64,000 bases of DNA, taken from NCBI GenBank assembly GCA_021805825.1, contig JAJZEC010000003.1:54083-118082 (forward strand). The letters are read 5' to 3'. The notes beneath the pieces are model-generated. The model did not search any database, was not told the origin of the DNA, and saw only the letters and a list, made by a program, of their open reading frames with translations. The stretch is from Pseudomonadota bacterium. GTDB lineage: Bacteria > Pseudomonadota > Gammaproteobacteria > Burkholderiales > Burkholderiaceae_C. A program made the position numbers and the translations under genes. Numbering within the stretch: the stretch's first letter is position 1; each line of letters begins with the position of its first letter. This document shows, piece after piece, positions 25,213 to 33,966 of the stretch.

Positions 25213-25929
25213 CGCCGCGGGCGCCGAGCCGGACGGCGTGACCGGAGTCTGGGATGTGTTGCGGTACTGGCTCTGCAGTTGTTGCGCGTTGATCATATCG
25301 AACAGCGTCACCACCTTCTTCACGCCCGAGACCCCGGCTGCCACCGAGGCGGCTTCCTGGGCCTCGGCCGGGGTCACCAGCCCTTGCAGATACACCACCC
25401 CCTGCGAGGTGGTGATCTGGTAGGCCTGGGAGTAGAGCTTGGAGTCGGCGATGAAGGCCGCGCGCACCTTGGACGTGATGAAGGTGTCGTTGGCCTGCTG
25501 CTGGAGGCTGGAATCGGGCCCGACCTGCAGCATGTTGGCCACCGACTTGACGTTGGGGATCTGCACCACGACCTGCTGCGCCTGCTGCTTGTCGGCGGCG
25601 GTGGGCACCTGGCCGGCCAGCAGCACCTGCTGGTTGTAGCTGCTCACGTTGACATTGCCCCGACCGGCCAGCACCGCGCTGATGCGCGAGGACGCGGTGA
25701 GCTGGATGTTCTGATCCTCGAGCTGCGAGCCGGCGGTACGGCGGTCGGTGGCCACCAGCGCAGTGCCGCCGACGGCGGCCGCGCCGAGCACGAAGCAGCC
25801 CTGCAACTGGGTCGCGGTCAACGCCACCATGAGCGCCCAGGCCGCACGCCGCAGCCGGGGATGCCGTGCCGGGCGGTCGGGGCGATCCGGTTCGCGAGCG
25901 AGGGGTGGGGATTGGGTGGCATGGCTCAT
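25195..25929 (-). CDS. Outer-membrane lipoprotein with two BON domains (DolP-like)
   Basis: The 244-residue protein has a basic N-terminus, one hydrophobic stretch and the lipobox LQGC at about residue 47, so it should be lipidated and sent to the outer membrane. Two BON domains follow, roughly residues 75-135 (SSYNQQVLLAGQV, NVKSVAN) and 145-215 (TSQGVVYLQGLV, GVSGVKKVV). A Pro/Ala-rich tail ends it. This matches E. coli DolP/YraP in architecture and in neighbourhood (rsmI, yraN, diaA). DolP helps keep the outer membrane intact. The start is set by GGAGGA before ATG and overlaps the diaA stop by 4 bases. The unusually long segment before the lipobox is Arg/Pro-rich. Confidence 0.9.
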   Translation of the reverse strand: MSHATQSPPLAREPDRPDRPARHPRLRRAAWALMVALTATQLQGCFVLGAAAVGGTALVATDRRTAGSQLEDQNIQLTASSRISAVLAGRGNVNVSSYNQQVLLAGQVPTAADKQQAQQVVVQIPNVKSVANMLQVGPDSSLQQQANDTFITSKVRAAFIADSKLYSQAYQITTSQGVVYLQGLVTPAEAQEAASVAAGVSGVKKVVTLFDMINAQQLQSQYRNTSQTPVTPSGSAPAAPQARP

Positions 25930-26525
25930 GGGGATTCCTCCGGGTTGCCCATCAACGTGCAATCGACTCCGTCGCACAGGCAATGCAACAGCAACAGGTG
26001 CAGCTCCTGGATGCGTGCGGTGCGGTCGTGCGGCACGCACAGGTGCACGTCGACATCGCTGAGCAGCGAGCCCAGCTTGCCGCCGCCCTTGCCGGTCAGC
26101 GCGACGACCAGCATGTCGCGTTCCTGGGCGGCGCGCACGGCCTCGATGACATTCGGCGACGAGCCGCTGGTGCTGATCGCCAGCAGCAGATCCCCGGCCT
26201 GGCCGAGGGCGCGCACCTGGCGGGCGAACACCTGGTCGAAACCGTAGTCGTTGCCCACCGCGGTGAGAATCGAGCTGTCGGTGCTCAAGGCCAGCGCGGC
26301 CAGCTCCGGGCGCTCGCGCTCGAAGCGGCCGACGAGTTCGGCGGCGAAATGCTGGGCGTCGGCCGCCGAGCCGCCATTGCCGCAGGCCAGGATCTTGCCG
26401 CCGTTGCCCAGCACGTTGGCCATGGCGTCGACGGCGCGTGCCACCGGCTCGGCAAGCAATGGCGCGGCCTGCAGCTTGAGCTGGGCACTTTCCTCGAATT
26501 GCTGGCGGATGCGTTGTTCAAGCAT
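25926..26525 (-). CDS. diaA: SIS-domain protein, DiaA/GmhA family
   Basis: The 199-residue protein is a single sugar-isomerase (SIS) domain with ACGNGGSAADAQHFAAELVGR, TVGNDYGFDQ-like and AISTSGSSPNV blocks. Two close relatives share this form: phosphoheptose isomerase GmhA, which makes the heptose precursor of LPS, and DiaA, which binds DnaA and times replication. The neighbourhood (yraN upstream, BON lipoprotein downstream with a 4-base ATGA overlap) is that of diaA in E. coli, which favours DiaA. The sequence itself retains the isomerase-like residues, so heptose isomerase activity cannot be ruled out. Confidence 0.88.
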   Translation of the reverse strand: MLEQRIRQQFEESAQLKLQAAPLLAEPVARAVDAMANVLGNGGKILACGNGGSAADAQHFAAELVGRFERERPELAALALSTDSSILTAVGNDYGFDQVFARQVRALGQAGDLLLAISTSGSSPNVIEAVRAAQERDMLVVALTGKGGGKLGSLLSDVDVHLCVPHDRTARIQELHLLLLHCLCDGVDCTLMGNPEESP

Positions 26526-26542
26526 GGTTTGGCCTGTGGATG

Positions 26543-26992
26543 CTACTCCGGCATTCTTCCACGATTCGCCGCGACCCTGGAGGCCCTGGCCGGCGCGGAC
26601 CCTCCATCGCCCGCGTCGAAGGCGTTGCGAATCCAGCGCAGCTGGCTGCCGTCGATGGCGACGACATCGAAGCGGCACGGCGCCTGCGCCCAGGCAGCCC
26701 CCGGCCCGCCGAGGAAATACCGGGCCGCGCGAACGATCCGGGCACGCTTGCGCGCATCGACGCTGGCGGCTGCGCCGCCATGGCCGGCCTGCACGCGCAG
26801 GCGAACCTCGACGAACACCAGCACCTCGCCGTCGCGGGCGATGATGTCGATCTCCCCGCAGCGCACGCGATAATTGCGGCGCAGCAGGCGCAGGCCGCAG
26901 CGCTGCAGCCGCTGCCACGCGGCGGCCTCGGCCGCCGCGCCGCAGCGCTGCGACGCCGGTTGCATGCCGCCACGACCAGGCTGCCCGACCAT
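26543..26992 (-). CDS. yraN: YraN/UPF0102 nuclease-like protein
   Basis: The 149-residue protein has the UPF0102 core: a wQrLqrcGLRLLRRNYRVRCGEIDIIARDGEVLVFVEVR stretch containing the E-I-D and V-E-V residues of a PD-(D/E)XK-type fold. No function is firmly established for the family. The first ATG at 26992 shares the bases of a CATG palindrome with the rsmI start codon on the other strand. A second ATG at 26965 would remove nine residues. Neither has a good ribosome-binding site. diaA follows after 17 bases. Confidence 0.88.
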   Translation of the reverse strand: MVGQPGRGGMQPASQRCGAAAEAAAWQRLQRCGLRLLRRNYRVRCGEIDIIARDGEVLVFVEVRLRVQAGHGGAAASVDARKRARIVRAARYFLGGPGAAWAQAPCRFDVVAIDGSQLRWIRNAFDAGDGGSAPARASRVAANRGRMPE

Positions 26993-28007
26993 GTCCGAAA
27001 CCCCGCGCTTTGCAGACCCCGCTCCTGCCGCCGCCCCCGGCGAGGACAGCCGTATCGACCACGGCGACCACGGCGACCGCGACAGCGCGATGCGCGCGGC
27101 GCGCGCCGCCGCGAAGGCATTGTGCGCCGGCCAGCAAATCCCCGACGCCTGCCTGTTGATGGTGGCCACGCCGATCGGTAACCTCGCCGACGTCGGGCTG
27201 CGCACCCTGGCGATGCTGCAGCGCTGCGACCTCGTCGCCGCCGAGGACACGCGCGCGGCGCAGCGCCTGCTGCAGGCCTGGGGCCTGTCGCTGCCGCTGC
27301 TGCGCGCCGACCGCCACCGCGAGCAGGAGGCCGCGCAGCAGGTGCTGGCGCAACTGCGGGAAGGCCGCCGCGTGGCCTTTGTCAGCGACGCCGGAACACC
27401 GGGAATCCGCGACCCCGGAGCGGTGCTGGCGCGCAGCGCGCGCGCTGCCGGCTACGCGGTGCTGGCGCTGCCCGGGCCGAGCGCAGTGACCACTGCGCTG
27501 AGCGCCAGCGGCATCGACCTCGAAGCCGGCTATGTGTTCGCCGGCTACATCCCCGCCACCGAGGGGCGTCGGCGCGACTTCCTGGCCGAGGCCCTGGGGC
27601 ATGCGCGCACGGTGGTGTGCTTCGAGACTCCGCACCGCATCGAGTCCACCGTGGAATGGCTGCAGCGGTTGGCGCCGCAGCGCAAGCTGCTGCTGGCCAA
27701 GGAGCTGAGCAAGCAATTCGAGACTTATGTCGACGGCGACGCCGCTGCCCTGCTGCAGTGGCTGCGCACGGATCCGCGGCATGCGCAGGGGGAGTTCGTG
27801 CTGCTCATCGGCGCCGACGCCGAGGTGGCAGGCGCCGACCTGCCGCTGCAGGCACGGCGGTGGGCGCTGCGCCTGGCGCGCGAAATGCCGGCGTCCCGCG
27901 CCTGCGCGCTGGCGGCAGAGATGAGCGGCGCGCCGCGCCGCGAACTCTACCGGTGGCTGTTGCTGCAGCCGGCCGGTCACGGGCGCGCCGACGACGCGTC
28001 GCAGTAA
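26991..28007 (+). CDS. rsmI: 16S rRNA (cytidine1402-2'-O)-methyltransferase
   Basis: The 338-residue enzyme methylates the ribose of C1402 in 16S rRNA, in the decoding centre. The tetrapyrrole-methylase fold is plain: LLMVATPIGNLAD at about residues 55-67, EDTRAAQRLL, FVSDAGTPGIRDPG, ALPGPSAVTTALS and KELSKQFETY. An Asp/His/Arg-rich N-terminal extension of about 50 residues precedes the domain, so a later start is possible. It is divergent from yraN, and the two start codons overlap by two bases, so the promoters must lie inside each other's coding sequence. Confidence 0.95.
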   Translation: MSETPRFADPAPAAAPGEDSRIDHGDHGDRDSAMRAARAAAKALCAGQQIPDACLLMVATPIGNLADVGLRTLAMLQRCDLVAAEDTRAAQRLLQAWGLSLPLLRADRHREQEAAQQVLAQLREGRRVAFVSDAGTPGIRDPGAVLARSARAAGYAVLALPGPSAVTTALSASGIDLEAGYVFAGYIPATEGRRRDFLAEALGHARTVVCFETPHRIESTVEWLQRLAPQRKLLLAKELSKQFETYVDGDAAALLQWLRTDPRHAQGEFVLLIGADAEVAGADLPLQARRWALRLAREMPASRACALAAEMSGAPRRELYRWLLLQPAGHGRADDASQ

Positions 28008-28030
28008 CGCGCAGCGCCGCCGGCAGCGAC

Positions 28031-30016
28031 TCAGGATTCCTGGGTCTCGACCGCCGACAGGCGCTTGCGCATGGCCTGCAGGCGCGCCAGAGCCTCCGAC
28101 CTGCCCCCGGCAGCGGGCAAGTCGGCGCGCAACTCCGTGAGGAAGCGGCTGGGCTCGCAGGCCCGCCCGCCGCGCCCGCCACCGCCGCGCCGCCTGCGGC
28201 AATGGCTGAGACTCAGGGTCTGGCGTGCGCGCGTGACCCCGACGTACATCAGTCGCCGCTCCTCCTCCAGGCCGCTGTCGCTCAGCGGCCGCTCGTCGCT
28301 GTACAGCGGCAGCATGCCCTCGTCGCAACCGGCCAGCCAGACATGCGGCCATTCAAGCCCCTTGGCCGCATGCAAGGTCGACAGGGTGACCGCGTCCTGC
28401 TGCTGGCCGCGTTCGCCGAGCTGGGTGATCAGCGCCACCGTCTGCGCAATGCGCTTGAGGCCTACGCCGTCTTCGGTGGCCTTGCGCCCGATCCAGTCGC
28501 ACAGGTCGTTGACATGGCTCCATCGCTGAGCCGCCTCGCGGGGGTTGTCGGAGTTGTCGCCCAGCCACGACTCGTAGCCGATGCCTTGCAGCAGTTCGCG
28601 CAACAAGTCGCCCGCCGCTTCGCTGCGCTCGCGCCATTCGATGTCGTGCAGCAGGCGGGCGAATTCGCGCAGGCCCTCGGCCTGCCGCGCGCCGACCACG
28701 CCCGGCAGGGCGTCGCGAAACAGCGCCTCGAACATCGACACCTTCCATTGCGCGGCAAATCCCCCCAAGGCCTTCAGGGTGGCAGCGCCGATTCCCCGTC
28801 GCGGGGTCGTCACCGCCCGCAGGAACGCCGGATCGTCGTCGGGGTTGGCCAGCAGTCTCAGGTAGGCGCAGACATCCTTGATCTCCGTGCGATCGAAAAA
28901 GCTCTGCCCGCCGCTGACGACATAGGGAATGTTGGCGCGGCGAAGCGCCTGCTCGATCGGTCGCGACTGGTGGTTGGCGCGATACAGCACCGCCACCTCC
29001 GACCACTTGCAGCCGCGCCCGCCGCGCAGCGCCTGCAGCCGGGAAACGATGCATTCGGCCTCGTCCTCCTCGCCGTCGGTGTCGCGCACCTGCACCGGCT
29101 CGCCGTCGCCATGCTCGCTCCACAAGCGCTTCGGATAGATCTTGGGATTGCTGGCGATCACCGCATTGGCCGCGCGCAGGATGGCATTCGTCGAGCGATA
29201 GTTCTGCTCCAGCTTGATGACCTCCAGGTTCGGGTAGTCCTCGGGCAGCCGGCGCAGGTTTTCCAGGGTTGCCCCGCGCCAACCGTAGATGCTCTGGTCG
29301 TCGTCTCCAACCGCGGTGAATCGCGCGTCGTCCCCGGCGAGCAGGCGCAGGAGCTGGTACTGCGCGTCGCTGGTGTCCTGGTATTCGTCGACCAGGATGT
29401 AGCGCAGGCGCCGGTTCCAGCGCTGGCGCACCTCGTCGTGCTGCTGCAGCAGGCGCAGCGGCAGCACCATGAGGTCGTCGAAGTCCACGGCCTGGTAGGC
29501 GGCCAGCGCCTGCTGGTAGCGCTCCCAGACCCTGGCCGCCTGCGCTGCCTCGGCGTCGGCCGCGCCCGCGGCGGCCTGCCGGGGATCCAGCAGGGCGCTC
29601 TTCCATTGGCTGATGCGCCACTGCCACGCCCGCGCCTGCTTGATTTCGGTGGTGCCCCCGGCCTCGCGCAGCAGCCCGGTGACGTCATCGCTGTCCAGGA
29701 TCGAGAACTGCGGCTTGAGGCCCAGCGCCTGGCCGTCCTCGCGCAGGATGCGCACGCCCAGCGCATGGAAGGTGCAGATCAGCAGTTGCTGCGCCGTCTG
29801 CCGCTGCTCGAGCAGATCGCGGGCGCGTTCCCGCATTTCGGCGGCCGCCTTGTTGGTGAAGGTGATCGCGGCGATCTCCCCCGGGGCGTAGCCGGCGCGC
29901 AGCAGGCGCGCGATCTTGTGGGTGATGACCCGGGTCTTGCCGCTTCCGGCACCGGCGATCACCAGGCACGGGCCTTGCAGATAGGCTACCGCGCGCTCCT
30001 GGGCAGCATTGAGCAT
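28031..30016 (-). CDS. rep: ATP-dependent DNA helicase Rep
   Basis: The 661-residue UvrD/Rep-family SF1A helicase unwinds DNA 3' to 5' and helps replication forks pass bound proteins. Motif I AGAGSGKT is near residue 24, motif Ia ITFTNKAAAEMRER follows, motif II is LVDEYQDTSDAQ, motif III GDDDQSIYGWRGA, motif IV QNYRST and motif VI YVGVTRARQTL. The length and the N-terminus beginning straight at LNAAQERAV fit Rep better than UvrD, which is longer. Two ATG codons are available. The second (30016) is preferred because GGAGG overlaps the first too closely. It converges on rsmI with 23 bases between stops. Confidence 0.93.
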   Translation of the reverse strand: MLNAAQERAVAYLQGPCLVIAGAGSGKTRVITHKIARLLRAGYAPGEIAAITFTNKAAAEMRERARDLLEQRQTAQQLLICTFHALGVRILREDGQALGLKPQFSILDSDDVTGLLREAGGTTEIKQARAWQWRISQWKSALLDPRQAAAGAADAEAAQAARVWERYQQALAAYQAVDFDDLMVLPLRLLQQHDEVRQRWNRRLRYILVDEYQDTSDAQYQLLRLLAGDDARFTAVGDDDQSIYGWRGATLENLRRLPEDYPNLEVIKLEQNYRSTNAILRAANAVIASNPKIYPKRLWSEHGDGEPVQVRDTDGEEDEAECIVSRLQALRGGRGCKWSEVAVLYRANHQSRPIEQALRRANIPYVVSGGQSFFDRTEIKDVCAYLRLLANPDDDPAFLRAVTTPRRGIGAATLKALGGFAAQWKVSMFEALFRDALPGVVGARQAEGLREFARLLHDIEWRERSEAAGDLLRELLQGIGYESWLGDNSDNPREAAQRWSHVNDLCDWIGRKATEDGVGLKRIAQTVALITQLGERGQQQDAVTLSTLHAAKGLEWPHVWLAGCDEGMLPLYSDERPLSDSGLEEERRLMYVGVTRARQTLSLSHCRRRRGGGGRGGRACEPSRFLTELRADLPAAGGRSEALARLQAMRKRLSAVETQES

Positions 30017-30109
30017 GCAGAACATTCCCTCCAGAATCAAGGTTTCCGTGCCAGCAGGGCACGGAGGGTCGGCCGCCCGGCAGGCGGCTGCGGGCGCCGG
30101 GGGCCGGGC

Positions 30110-31099
30110 TCAACGCCCGCCGTGCACGCGCCAGCGACCGCGGACGTCCGGCGCCTCCGGCGGGCGCAGCCACAGCGGCGCCAGGGCTTCGAGCACCGCG
30201 GGATGCGCGACCTCGAGCTCGGCCGCGAAGCCTGGCAGTTCTCCGCCCGGCACGCTGGGCAGGCGCAGGGAGTCGAGATTGTCGCGGCTGAGCAGCGGCT
30301 CGCCCGGGGCCTTTTCCATCAGCCACGCAAGCACCCGCGCCGCGCCCTGCGGCAGCGCCAGCACCGGACGGCCGTGTCCCGCGCACACCCCGGCCGCGGC
30401 ACCGGCCAGACGCGCCAGCTCGCCCAGGGTGTAGACACGCGGGCCGCCGAGCTCGTAGATGCGGCCGACGGTTTCGGACGCGCGCGGCCCGTGCAGCGAG
30501 GCCGCGATGGCCTGCGCGACGTCGCCGACGTAGACCGGGGCGAAGCGTTGCTCGGCGCCACCAAGCAACAGCACCGGCAGGCGCCGCTGCAGCCCGGCGA
30601 ACAGGTTGAGGAAATGGTCGCCCTCGCCGAATACCACCGAAGGCCGGAAGATGGTCCAGCGCAGACCGGCATCGGCCGCGCGCAGCGCGGCTTCGCCATC
30701 GCCCTTGGACCGCAGGTACATCGACGGCCCGTGGCTGTCGGCGCCGATGGCGCTGACGTGCACCAGACGTGGCACGCCACGATCGATGCAAGCCTGCGCC
30801 AGCTTCTGCGGCAGCCGTACATGGGCACGCGCGAAATCGGCGCCATAGGGAACGCCGCGCCGGCCGTGCAGAATGCCCACGAGGTTGACGACCGCGTCAC
30901 AGCCCCCCACCAGACGGCGCAGCGTGGCGCTGTCGAAGGTGTCGATCTGCGCCAGTTCCACGGTGGGCAGGGGCAGCAGGTGCTTGACCCGCTCGCGCCT
31001 GCGTGTGGGAACCAGCACGCGATCGCCCGCCGCGGCCAGCCGCGCCACGACTTGCGTACCGATGAAACCGGAACCCCCGAATACGACGATCTTTGGCAT
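30110..31099 (-). CDS. NAD(P)-binding epimerase-like protein (NDUFA9-type SDR)
   Basis: The 329-residue protein is an atypical short-chain dehydrogenase. It has the nucleotide-binding loop FGGSGFIGTQV at residues 7-17, VVNLVGILHGRRG, LVHVSAIGADSHGPSMYLRSKGDGE and IFRPSVVFGEGDHFLN, the pattern of the complex I NDUFA9-like subfamily. Its catalytic Tyr-Lys pair is present as YLRSK. Bacterial members have no agreed substrate; roles in quinone or lipid metabolism are proposed for relatives. It is transcribed toward rep and preceded by the transglycosylase gene 69 bases away in the same direction. Confidence 0.85.
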   Translation of the reverse strand: MPKIVVFGGSGFIGTQVVARLAAAGDRVLVPTRRRERVKHLLPLPTVELAQIDTFDSATLRRLVGGCDAVVNLVGILHGRRGVPYGADFARAHVRLPQKLAQACIDRGVPRLVHVSAIGADSHGPSMYLRSKGDGEAALRAADAGLRWTIFRPSVVFGEGDHFLNLFAGLQRRLPVLLLGGAEQRFAPVYVGDVAQAIAASLHGPRASETVGRIYELGGPRVYTLGELARLAGAAAGVCAGHGRPVLALPQGAARVLAWLMEKAPGEPLLSRDNLDSLRLPSVPGGELPGFAAELEVAHPAVLEALAPLWLRPPEAPDVRGRWRVHGGR

Positions 31100-31168
31100 G
31101 GTGATGGCCGCGCGGCGGAGGCCGCTGGCAGGACGCGCGCAAGTCTCGAAAGGCCGCCCCGGCGCGCT

Positions 31169-33268
31169 TCAGGGCATCGGCTGGCGGGCGGACATCCCCT
31201 GCGCGTCAGCCAGCGCAAGCCGCGATTCTAGGGATTGCTGCCGGGCCCCGAGCAGCGCGGCGTAGACGGTCGCGTTGGCCAGCACGCTTTTCACGTACTG
31301 GCGGGTTTCGGCAAAGGGAATGCTTTCCACGAACACCGCGCCGTCCAGCGTGCCACGCCCCGGCAGATCCATGGATCGCCAGCGCTCGATGCGCAACGGG
31401 CCGGCGTTGTAGCTGGCCGCGGCCATCGCCTGCGAGCCGCCGAAGCGCTGCAGCAGCATGCCCAGGTAGGCCGAACCCAGCGTCAGGTTGGTTCCGACAT
31501 CGCTCAGATCCCGCGGCGGCGGCGACGGACGGCCGATCTTGCCCGCGACCCAGCGCGCGGTGGCCGGCATCAGTTGCATCAGGCCGTCGGCACCGGCGGA
31601 CGAGCGGATGTTCGCCGAGAAGCGCGATTCCTGGCGCATGATGCCGTAGATCAGCGCCTGACTGACCCCGCTGCCCCGCGAAGCCGCGGCCACCTCGGCG
31701 CGGAAGGGCATCACGTAGCGCTGCTTCCAGTCGACCCCGCCCTGCATGCGGTCGCTGGCCCAGATGCACAACAGCCAGGCCTGCCGGTCGCAGGCCAGCT
31801 GCGCCGCGGCATGCAGGCCGGCATCGTCGGCCTGGCCCAGCGCCATGCGCCATTGCGCCACCGCCGGGGCGTAGGCACCGATGCGCGACAGCAGAAGCGC
31901 GCGCTGCACGTCGACACGCCTGGCCTGCTCCAGCAGGGCCTGCGCGCCGGGCTGCCGCGGTCTCACCGCAGGCAGGCGCAGGCCTTGCCCCAGCGCCTCG
32001 CTGGCCAGCTGGCCGTAGTAGCTCCAGGGGGCGGCAATGCCGCGCCACAATCGACGCGCCTGTTGCACCTGGCCGATGCGGCGCAGCGCCACGGCCTTCC
32101 AGTAGATCGCCTCGGCGTTGCCCGCATCGCTGCGCAGCAGCGCCGAGCTTGCGACCCCCACCAGGCGCCAGTCGGCCGCGCGCAAGGCCGCGCGGAGGCA
32201 CCACTTCCAGCCTTCGGCGTCGGGCTGCCAGTTCGGAGCCAACGCCCGCGCACGGCGGAACAGCGCGTCGGCCTGCGGCAGCAGCCGAGCCGACGCGCTG
32301 CGCGCCGCCACCCAGGCCACGCGCGCGCGCTGCGTCGCCGGCAAGCGCCGCAGTCGGGGCCCGTCGAGCAGTTGCACCGCCTGCTGCGGATCCTGCCGCG
32401 CCATCACCAGCAGTGCGACCTGCGCCAGTTGCTGCTGGCGCGCGTCCAGGCTGGCGCCGCCGTCGCGCCATGCGAGCAGCAGGCCCAGCGGGTCGGTGGC
32501 GGCGCGCCGGAACTGCGCCTCCAGGGGTACGCCGAGCCACTGCGCGAAGTACAGCGCCTGCGTGAGCTGGCCTTCGGCGACAAATTCCTGCAACCGCGAC
32601 CACAGCTGCCGCCGGTCGATCAGGCCGGCTTGCAGCAGCGCACGCGCTGCCGGGTTGCAGCCGTAGCCGCCCGCCGGCTGGCCGCGCCACAGCGCCAGCA
32701 CCTGTGCGCTGGTATCGACATGTCCGGTGCTGAAGCGGGCCTGCGCAGCCATGCACTGCAACTGGGGATCGTCGTCGTCCCGCGCGGTGTAGGCCTGCAG
32801 GAATCCGGCCCAGTCCTGACGGCGCGCAAGCTCGGCCAGCCAGCGCTGACGCAGCAGACGCTGCGGCAGGGTCTTCGGCCAGGCGCGGGCATAGGCATCG
32901 ACGTCGGCCTGCGTGGCCTGCTGCAGCCGCGGCGCCAGCGCCCAGAAGTCGATCCAGGGCTCAAGCACCGTGCCCCGCAAGACCGGCACGGCGGCCAGGG
33001 CCGGCTCGGCCTCACCGCGCTCGAAACCCTCCCAGGCCCGGCGCGCCGCGCGCCGCGCCGCCGGATCCAGGCGCGGCAGCGCGGCCAGCGCATCGCGCCG
33101 CGACAACGCGGCCGCCGAGGTCGCCGCAAGGCGCGTGCCCGCCGGCGGCACCACCTCGCGTGCTGCCGGCGCCGCCTGCGCCAGGTGCGCAAGCAGCAGC
33201 ACGCCGCCCAGCAGGCACGCAGCCCAGGCGCCCACGCGCCTCGCCCCACCTCCATCCACAGCCGGCAC
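31169..33268 (-). CDS. Soluble lytic murein transglycosylase
   Basis: The 699-residue protein resembles Slt70. It has a signal peptide (basic GGGARR, then a hydrophobic run to about residue 30 ending HLAQAAPA), a long alpha-helical superhelix rich in Ala/Leu/Arg, and a C-terminal SLT domain. The domain carries the catalytic Glu in GIMRQESRFSANIRSSAGADGLMQLMP, then MAAASYNAGPLRIERW and ESIPFAETRQYVKSVL. It cuts glycan strands in the periplasm during wall turnover. No ATG is suitably placed. GTG at 33268 with GGGGGAGGT just upstream is chosen, and GTG at 33259 is an alternative. It is divergent from the folate gene with 24 bases between start codons. Confidence 0.9.
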   Translation of the reverse strand: MPAVDGGGARRVGAWAACLLGGVLLLAHLAQAAPAAREVVPPAGTRLAATSAAALSRRDALAALPRLDPAARRAARRAWEGFERGEAEPALAAVPVLRGTVLEPWIDFWALAPRLQQATQADVDAYARAWPKTLPQRLLRQRWLAELARRQDWAGFLQAYTARDDDDPQLQCMAAQARFSTGHVDTSAQVLALWRGQPAGGYGCNPAARALLQAGLIDRRQLWSRLQEFVAEGQLTQALYFAQWLGVPLEAQFRRAATDPLGLLLAWRDGGASLDARQQQLAQVALLVMARQDPQQAVQLLDGPRLRRLPATQRARVAWVAARSASARLLPQADALFRRARALAPNWQPDAEGWKWCLRAALRAADWRLVGVASSALLRSDAGNAEAIYWKAVALRRIGQVQQARRLWRGIAAPWSYYGQLASEALGQGLRLPAVRPRQPGAQALLEQARRVDVQRALLLSRIGAYAPAVAQWRMALGQADDAGLHAAAQLACDRQAWLLCIWASDRMQGGVDWKQRYVMPFRAEVAAASRGSGVSQALIYGIMRQESRFSANIRSSAGADGLMQLMPATARWVAGKIGRPSPPPRDLSDVGTNLTLGSAYLGMLLQRFGGSQAMAAASYNAGPLRIERWRSMDLPGRGTLDGAVFVESIPFAETRQYVKSVLANATVYAALLGARQQSLESRLALADAQGMSARQPMP

Positions 33269-33292
33269 AATACCTCCCCCGACGCACCCAGC

Positions 33293-33931
33293 ATGCACAA
33301 CCCCAAGCTTAGCGTGACCCAGGCTTTCGCGACACCCTCGGCACTGCAGGCGGCAGGCCGCCCGCGCAGCGAGCTGCGCGCATTGCTGCGCTCGCTGCGC
33401 GACACGCTTCCGCAACGCGCGCTTCGCGAACGCGGCATCGACGCCATGCTGACGCAGGAACTGCACGAACTGCGCGCGCATTGCATCGGCGTCTATTGCG
33501 CCAGTCGTGGCGAATACGACGCCCTCGCGGTCGTGCAGCGCATGGCTGCCGCGCAGGATCGGAGCTGGAGCATCGCCCTGCCGGTGGTGCGCCCCGGTGC
33601 CGGCCGCATGGAGTTCTGCTGCTGGCGGCCGGGGCAGGCGCTGCGGCGCGGGGCCTTCGGGATCGACGAGCCGGTCGACTGCACGCAAGTGGTCGAGCCC
33701 GATGTACTGGTGCTGCCCTGTCTGGGCTTCGGCGACGACGGCCTGCGCCTGGGTTACGGTGGCGGCTACTACGATCGCTACCTGGAACACCGCCGGGTGC
33801 ACACCATCGGCGTGGCCTTCGATGCCTGCCGCGTCGAGGGCCTGGCCGCGCAGGCCCACGATCGCCTGCTCGACGTAGTGCTCACCGAAAGCCGTCGGTA
33901 CACGTGGCCGCTGCGCAGCGCCACACGCTGA
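33293..33931 (+). CDS. 5-formyltetrahydrofolate cyclo-ligase
   Basis: The 212-residue ATP-dependent enzyme returns 5-formyl-THF to the folate pool as 5,10-methenyl-THF. 5-formyl-THF arises as a side product of serine hydroxymethyltransferase, which is also encoded in this window. The family signature LGYGGGYYDRYLE is at about residues 158-170, preceded by PDVLVLPCLGFGDDGLRLG. The N-terminus has the usual basic helix with SELRALLRSLRDTLP, after an extra 25 residues. In many bacteria 6S RNA sits next to this gene, but no such RNA is evident in the short flanks here. Confidence 0.92.
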   Translation: MHNPKLSVTQAFATPSALQAAGRPRSELRALLRSLRDTLPQRALRERGIDAMLTQELHELRAHCIGVYCASRGEYDALAVVQRMAAAQDRSWSIALPVVRPGAGRMEFCCWRPGQALRRGAFGIDEPVDCTQVVEPDVLVLPCLGFGDDGLRLGYGGGYYDRYLEHRRVHTIGVAFDACRVEGLAAQAHDRLLDVVLTESRRYTWPLRSATR

Positions 33932-33966
33932 GGCGCGGCCCTTTCCGCCATTCCCCCAATCCCGCC

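Noticed and set aside
30046..30064. Hairpin CCGTGCC/GGCACGG between rep and the epimerase-like gene
   Set aside because: On the relevant strand it is followed by AAACC rather than T residues, so I do not call it a terminator.
33932..33966. 6S RNA next to the 5-formyltetrahydrofolate cyclo-ligase gene, as in many gammaproteobacteria
   Set aside because: Only 35 bases lie downstream and 24 upstream, too little for this RNA.
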